Source of the DNA: Natronomonas pharaonis DSM 2160
GTDB taxonomy: Archaea; Halobacteriota; Halobacteria; Halobacteriales; Haloarculaceae
Length of the DNA stretch: 64,000 bases
Assembly (NCBI RefSeq): GCF_000026045.1
Contig: NC_007426.1
Location: forward strand, 496,001 to 560,000
Reading direction: 5' to 3'
The notes beneath the pieces were generated by a model. The model did not search any database. It was given only the letters and a program-made list of their open reading frames with translations, and was not told the origin of the DNA. Shown here piece by piece: positions 60,308 to 64,000 of this stretch. Numbering within the stretch: the stretch's first letter is position 1; each line of letters opens with the position of its first letter. A program made the translations under genes and the position numbers.

Positions 60308-61060
60308 TCAAAGCTTGTGTCGGAACGCCCGCAGCGCGTTCTCGCCGGTGTCGGTTAGCGACACCTGTTTCGTCCGGCCGACCGGCTCGATGTGAACGTA
60401 GCCGTTCGCCGAGAGCGGCTCCAGAATCCGGTTGTTCAGCAGCGCGAACTTCGCCTTATCGTTTGCCGGCTCCGAGCGGGTGAGGAAATCCAGCTGCTCG
60501 TCTTCGGCGAACTCGATGAGGTCGCTTTTCTTCGGCGTATAGGTCTCGCTGTCGCGTCTGTCGATGTAGTCGAGGACCCGCACCTGGTCTTCGGTCGGGG
60601 TCTCCAGCGGATACGAGGGGAGCTGTTCGGCGAACTGCATCCCCTCGGTGCGCGGCTGTTCGTCGAGTGGGTGGGCTCGCGTCTCCGGGTGGACGTGGTA
60701 GCCGCTTGCGTCGGTCGCCATACACGCCAGCGCCGCCCCGACTGTCGAGAGCTTCGGGCCGCTGGAGACGTTGACACGGACGATGTCGCCGTCGTGGCCG
60801 TGGACAATGGTTGTCACCTCGCCGAGCACGTCGTACATGTCATCGAGGTCGACCTCGCGGGAGCGGACGGTCATTCCTCTGTCTGTCAACTCAGTCACCA
60901 GTCGGTCGTGATACGACAGCTCCGTCCGCTCCCGCTCGCGGAGCAGATACAGCGTGTCAGCCCCGTATTCGAGCGCCGGGCGCTTGATGCGGTCGTACTC
61001 GTAGCCGACCGGCGCGACGTGGACCTCTTGGACGGGTCGGAGTTCGGTTTCCGAGCGCAT
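60308..61060 (-). CDS. CARF-like/HTH regulator (HFX_2341, DUF6293 type)
   Basis: A protein of 250 residues from the ATG at 61060. The N-terminal half ('VHVAPVGYEYDRIKRPALEY', then 'VRVNVSSGPKLSTVGAA') is a Rossmann-like CARF-type domain, and the C-terminal part (about 170-250) is a winged helix. The family is known from haloarchaeal transcriptional regulators related to Csa3, but no CRISPR array or cas gene is near. Multiple ATAGTA repeats lie in its own upstream region. Confidence 0.8.
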   Translation of the reverse strand: MRSETELRPVQEVHVAPVGYEYDRIKRPALEYGADTLYLLRERERTELSYHDRLVTELTDRGMTVRSREVDLDDMYDVLGEVTTIVHGHDGDIVRVNVSSGPKLSTVGAALACMATDASGYHVHPETRAHPLDEQPRTEGMQFAEQLPSYPLETPTEDQVRVLDYIDRRDSETYTPKKSDLIEFAEDEQLDFLTRSEPANDKAKFALLNNRILEPLSANGYVHIEPVGRTKQVSLTDTGENALRAFRHKL

Positions 61061-61062
61061 AG

Positions 61063-61123
61063 ATAGTATAGACTGTATTGATAGTACTGATACTATAATT
61101 GTATCTATTGTACCGATAGTATC
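61063..61123. repeat. Array of ATAGTA/TACTAT repeats, candidate operator
   Basis: ATAGTA occurs at 61063-61068, 61081-61086 and 61116-61121, and its complement TACTAT at 61091-61096. GATACTAT (61089-61096) and ATAGTATC (61116-61123) form a perfect inverted repeat with a 19-base spacer. The array begins three bases upstream of the CARF/HTH gene start and extends towards the divergent ArsR-type gene (ATG at 61170). Autoregulation is the simplest reading. Confidence 0.55.
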
Positions 61124-61169
61124 TCGGTAAAAACGAATAGAAACTCCCTCGAATAATGGATTGCAAGCC

Positions 61170-61514
61170 ATGTGCGTCAATGAACTGGTCCCCACCGAAC
61201 TCGACGCCGACAGCGACCGTGACCTCGAAACCGTTACTATCGACGACGGTGACGTACTTGAGGCGCTCTCCTCAGAGACCGCCCGGCGCGTGCTGCAGGC
61301 CCTCGACTCGGGGCCGGCCCCCGCCTCAGCGGTCGCCGAGACGGCCGGCGTCTCGATTCAGGTCGCGGCATACCACCTCGACCGGCTCGAAACCGCCGGG
61401 CTCGTCCGGACTGTCGCGACAAGCTACTCCGAAAAAGGACAGCCGATGGATATCTACGGACTGACGACGGACTCGTTCGTCGTCGAGCTATCGGGCGGTG
61501 ACAGCCCGCGCTAG
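61170..61514 (+). CDS. ArsR-type winged-helix regulator
   Basis: A protein of 114 residues from the ATG at 61170. It has an ArsR-like winged helix (about residues 24-85, 'VLEALSSETARRVLQALDSG' and 'SIQVAAYHLDRLETAGLV'). No cysteine metal site is visible in the helix. A TTG nine bases earlier is a weaker start option. It is convergent with the nitrite reductase gene by a few bases. Confidence 0.8.
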   Translation: MCVNELVPTELDADSDRDLETVTIDDGDVLEALSSETARRVLQALDSGPAPASAVAETAGVSIQVAAYHLDRLETAGLVRTVATSYSEKGQPMDIYGLTTDSFVVELSGGDSPR

Positions 61515-63265
61515 TCGTCAGCCGGCGACGGGGCCGGGGAGGCGTCCATCTCCGTCTCCTCGGCGTACGGATACCACGTCATCTTCGTGTTCTCGAGGTA
61601 CGGGTCCTCGTAGGAGGTCTCCTCCGGCTCCGCGAGGCCGCCCAACTCGTCTTCGCCGTGGCGGGCAATGAACTCCCGGAACGACTCGTCGCCCTCCCGT
61701 TCGGCTTCGTAGACGGCAAGGAGGTTCTGGATGTAGCCGGGCACTTCGTCGGCGGCCACGCGCATCTCGACCCAGTCGGCAAACTGCGGGTTCTCGCCGA
61801 GGCCGCCGCCGAGCCCGATGTCGAAGGCCTCGACCGGCTCGCCGTCCTTGCGGGTTTTCATACCGCGCAGGGAGATGTCGGCAATCTGCGGCTGGGCACA
61901 GGAGGCCGTACAGCCCGACAGATGGATGTGGAACTCGGAGACGCCCTCGGGGACATCGACGTTGTCCTTCAGCCAGCGGGCATAGCGGACCATTCGGTTT
62001 TTCGTCTCGACGATGGACAGCGAGCAGAACTCGGTGCCCGTACAGGCGATAGACCCGCGCAGGAAGGGATGGGGGTCCGGCGAGTGGTACTCCAGCAGGT
62101 CCTCCTCGAGGAATGCATCGAGGTCCTCCTCGGCGATGTCGGCGACGACGATGTTCTGTCGCTGTGTGAGGCCGATGAGCTCCGAGCCGTATTCGTCGGC
62201 GAGGTCGGCCAGTTCGATGACCTCTTGTGCTCCCATTCGGCCGACAAGCACCGAGAGACCGACGAAGTAGTTGCCGTCCGTCTGCTCGTGGACACCGACG
62301 TAGTCGCCGACCTCGTCGTTCCGTCCGGCGTTGTAGCTGTACTGCTCGCGGAGGTCCTCGCCGGCCGTCTTCAGCTCGAAGTCGACGTAGTCTTCCTGCA
62401 GCACGCGCCGGAGCTTCTCGGTCCCCCACTCGTCGACGAGGAACTTGATGCGGGCGTTGAAGCGGTCCTCACGGTCGCCGTGGTCGCGGAACAGCGCCGA
62501 AATCCCGCCGGCAACGTCGGCGACCTCCCCGGGGGTGACAAAGACGTCAATATCGCGCGCAAAGCGCGGCTCCTTCCGGGAGAGGCCGCCGCCGACGCGG
62601 ATGTTGAACCCTTTCGTCTCCGTGCCGTCGATTTCCTTGACAGCGGGCTCGAAGCCGAGGTCGTTGATTTCGGCCTGTCCCGACCCACGGGTGTCGCCCG
62701 TGACAGCGACCTTCCACTTGCGAGGGAGGTTGGAGTGGTCGTCGTTGCCCTTGAACGTCTCGTTGAGCTCCTTGATAACCGGCCACGCGTTGATGTGCTC
62801 TTTGGCGTCCCGGCCGGTCATCGGCGAGCCGACGATGTTCCGCCACGAGTCGCCACAGGCCTGCATCGTCGAGAGGCCGTTCGCCTCCAGCTTGTCGAAG
62901 ATTTCGGGGACGTCCTGCAGCTGAATCCAGTGGAGCTGAATCGCCTGTCTCGTCGTCCAGTCACAGTATGCCCCGCCGAATTCGGGGTTGTCGACGGGTC
63001 CGCGGGCGTACTCGTCGGCGATTTCGCCGACGACCCGAAGCTGGTCGGGTGTCAGCCGACCGTTCGGCGTCCCGATACGCATCATGAAGTAGCTCTCTTG
63101 GCCCTTCCGCTGGTGGTACAGCCCCCACCATTTGAACCGCTCGAACCACGCGTCACGTTCGTCCTCGGGGATGGCGCTCCAGCCCTCCTCGGCGAATTCG
63201 AAGAGGTGGTCACGGATTTCCGTTCCGTAGACCTCGTCTTTCCAGGCTTCGACCTTGCTCGGCAT
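61511..63265 (-). CDS. nirA: Ferredoxin-dependent nitrite/sulfite reductase
   Basis: A protein of 584 residues from the ATG at 63265, with alternatives six and 21 bases upstream. The two repeated halves of the siroheme/[4Fe-4S] reductase family are seen, and the cluster ligands are C-x5-C ('ACTGTEFCSL') and C-x3-C ('SGCTASCAQPQ'). The length and the motif 'YFMMRIGTPNGRLTPDQLR' fit assimilatory nitrite reductase (NirA), but sulfite reductase of the same family cannot be excluded. The small gene upstream on the same strand may share its transcript. Confidence 0.85.
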   Translation of the reverse strand: MPSKVEAWKDEVYGTEIRDHLFEFAEEGWSAIPEDERDAWFERFKWWGLYHQRKGQESYFMMRIGTPNGRLTPDQLRVVGEIADEYARGPVDNPEFGGAYCDWTTRQAIQLHWIQLQDVPEIFDKLEANGLSTMQACGDSWRNIVGSPMTGRDAKEHINAWPVIKELNETFKGNDDHSNLPRKWKVAVTGDTRGSGQAEINDLGFEPAVKEIDGTETKGFNIRVGGGLSRKEPRFARDIDVFVTPGEVADVAGGISALFRDHGDREDRFNARIKFLVDEWGTEKLRRVLQEDYVDFELKTAGEDLREQYSYNAGRNDEVGDYVGVHEQTDGNYFVGLSVLVGRMGAQEVIELADLADEYGSELIGLTQRQNIVVADIAEEDLDAFLEEDLLEYHSPDPHPFLRGSIACTGTEFCSLSIVETKNRMVRYARWLKDNVDVPEGVSEFHIHLSGCTASCAQPQIADISLRGMKTRKDGEPVEAFDIGLGGGLGENPQFADWVEMRVAADEVPGYIQNLLAVYEAEREGDESFREFIARHGEDELGGLAEPEETSYEDPYLENTKMTWYPYAEETEMDASPAPSPADD

Positions 63266-63351
63266 ATCCATTTCCAATACGCCCACCCATATACGACGCC
63301 CTCTGTCGTCAATCCTCCCCGTGTCTCGCTACTCCCGGAGATAGTTGCTGA

Positions 63352-63693
63352 CTATTCGGACGCGTCGGCGAGTCGCTGCCGGCGGCGGGGGATGTGGACG
63401 CTTTCGGTATCGACCGGGGAGAACGTTCCCTCCTCGGGGTCGACGACGCGGCCGAGCGTCAGCCAGTCGGTGACGCCGCTCTCGCCGCAGGCAATACACT
63501 GGCCGGCGATGCGCCCTTCGACGTTCGGGTAGTCGACGCCGATTTCAACGAAGCCCTCTGCCAGAAAGTCGGCCATTGCACAGTCGCAGAACTCGTGTCT
63601 GGCGAGCCACCAGAGGTCGCTGACGTTTACCTCCCGGGAGTCGTTGACGCTCAGCCACGCACCGTCGTCGAGTTGGTGTACCGAGGTCGGCAT
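63352..63693 (-). CDS. Cys-containing small protein, unknown
   Basis: A protein of 113 residues beginning MPTSVHQLDDGAWLSVND. Cysteines in 'ARHEFCDCAMAD' and 'GQCIACGESG' form a probable zinc or Fe-S site (C-x-C and C-x2-C). It is upstream of nirA on the same strand, separated by 86 bases, but no functional link is demonstrated. Confidence 0.6.
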   Translation of the reverse strand: MPTSVHQLDDGAWLSVNDSREVNVSDLWWLARHEFCDCAMADFLAEGFVEIGVDYPNVEGRIAGQCIACGESGVTDWLTLGRVVDPEEGTFSPVDTESVHIPRRRQRLADASE

Positions 63694-63888
63694 ACGGGTA
63701 CCACGCCCCCTGTCGGCCTAAGGCCGTCGGCCCTCGCAGTGGTTGCCGTCCGTCAGCGAACGCGGTGACGCCGTCTACGACTCGAACCCAACGAGGGCTC
63801 CCGAATATCTGCCTATACGGCCGTCAGAGAAACCGGAAGCAGCGGCCGGGACCGGAGAGCAGGGGAAATGGTTACGGGTGCGGAGCGG

Positions 63889-63897
63889 CTTAAGATA
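63889..63897 (+). promoter_or_regulatory. TATA box of the gene entering the right edge
   Basis: 'cttaagata' lies 23-31 bases before the ATG at 63920. The 200 bases before it contain no gene that I can support. Confidence 0.45.
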
Positions 63898-63919
63898 CTG
63901 CCCCGTTTAGGGTGGCGTG

Positions 63920-64000
63920 ATGACAGCACAACAGCGGGAGTCGGCGCGGCAGCACACCTCTGCCGACGTCGCTCCCGAGCTGTACGAGGTGACGCACCGA
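63920..64000 (+). CDS. Start of a gene truncated by the window edge
   Basis: Only 27 codons are visible, starting 'MTAQQRESARQHTSADVAPE'. The upstream TATA-like element supports this as a leaderless start. The product cannot be identified from so short a piece. Confidence 0.5.
   Translation, partial: MTAQQRESARQHTSADVAPELYEVTHR

Noticed and set aside
60308-61123. CRISPR locus suggested by the CARF-type regulator
   Set aside because: No spaced repeats of CRISPR type and no cas gene are present; the repeats upstream are short operator-like words.

Overview
The window is chromosomal DNA from a halophilic archaeon (class Halobacteria). It is GC-rich, the predicted proteins are strongly acidic, and many starts are leaderless with a TATA-like box about 25-35 bases upstream. 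It carries archaeal or eukaryote-like information genes (thermosome, L39e, L31e, IF6, TBP, an RFC small subunit, archaeal RNase P RNA), an archaeal A-type ATP synthase, F420/methanopterin-type enzymes and Tat-dependent lipoproteins. Gene content is reminiscent of Natronomonas and relatives, but I cannot assign a species from the sequence alone.

Layout. 1-2.7 kb: end of a thermosome gene, thpR, then rpl39e-rpl31e-tif6. 2.8-11 kb: A-ATPase operon atpH-I-K-E-C-F-A-B, with no subunit D gene here. 11-18 kb: a metal-handling island. It holds two NikR-like regulators, two tandem CobW/COG0523 GTPases (one with a His-rich loop), a MoaB-like protein, a DoxX-like membrane protein, a 50-residue double zinc finger protein and a NicO-type Ni/Co transporter with a His-rich loop. 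A near-perfect 29-bp palindrome lies between the transporter and the second NikR gene. 18-26.5 kb: a Nudix/IF-2B-like fusion, a phosphodiesterase, cofE-mer, small zinc proteins, hisG, tbp, a THUMP-type tRNA methyltransferase and rfcB. 26.5-36 kb: lipoproteins, tRNA-Gln(CUG), a carboxylate-amine ligase-like enzyme, ilvA, hsp20, an ABC exporter and uvrC.

36-54 kb is a cobalamin (B12) supercluster. cobN-cbiC-cbiE run leftward and are divergent from a fused chlI/chlD-type chelatase gene that continues into the cobalt transporter pair cbtB-cbtA and a [2Fe-2S] protein. Further right, two leftward operons carry cbiT-cbiL-cbiF-cbiG and cbiH-cobJ-ferredoxin-(LAGLIDADG-like protein)-cbiX-DUF3209-(PQQ-type propeller). 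The cluster has both an early cobaltochelatase (CbiX) and a late, CobN-type one. I recognise no cbiD or cbiJ/cobK gene, while several unassigned proteins and three small Fe-S domains are embedded in it. Three of its promoter regions carry an ACAA/TTGT inverted repeat with a 6-base spacer, a candidate common operator.

54-64 kb: a stomatin-like protein, HTH proteins, a TRAM protein, a YkgJ-type cysteine protein, an MBL-fold hydrolase, the RNase P RNA gene, an M29 aminopeptidase, a CARF/HTH regulator with an array of operator-like ATAGTA repeats in front of it, an ArsR-type regulator, ferredoxin-type nitrite/sulfite reductase and the first codons of a further gene. No intergenic gap exceeds 300 bases. 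I saw no CRISPR array, intact insertion sequence, intein or rRNA gene.
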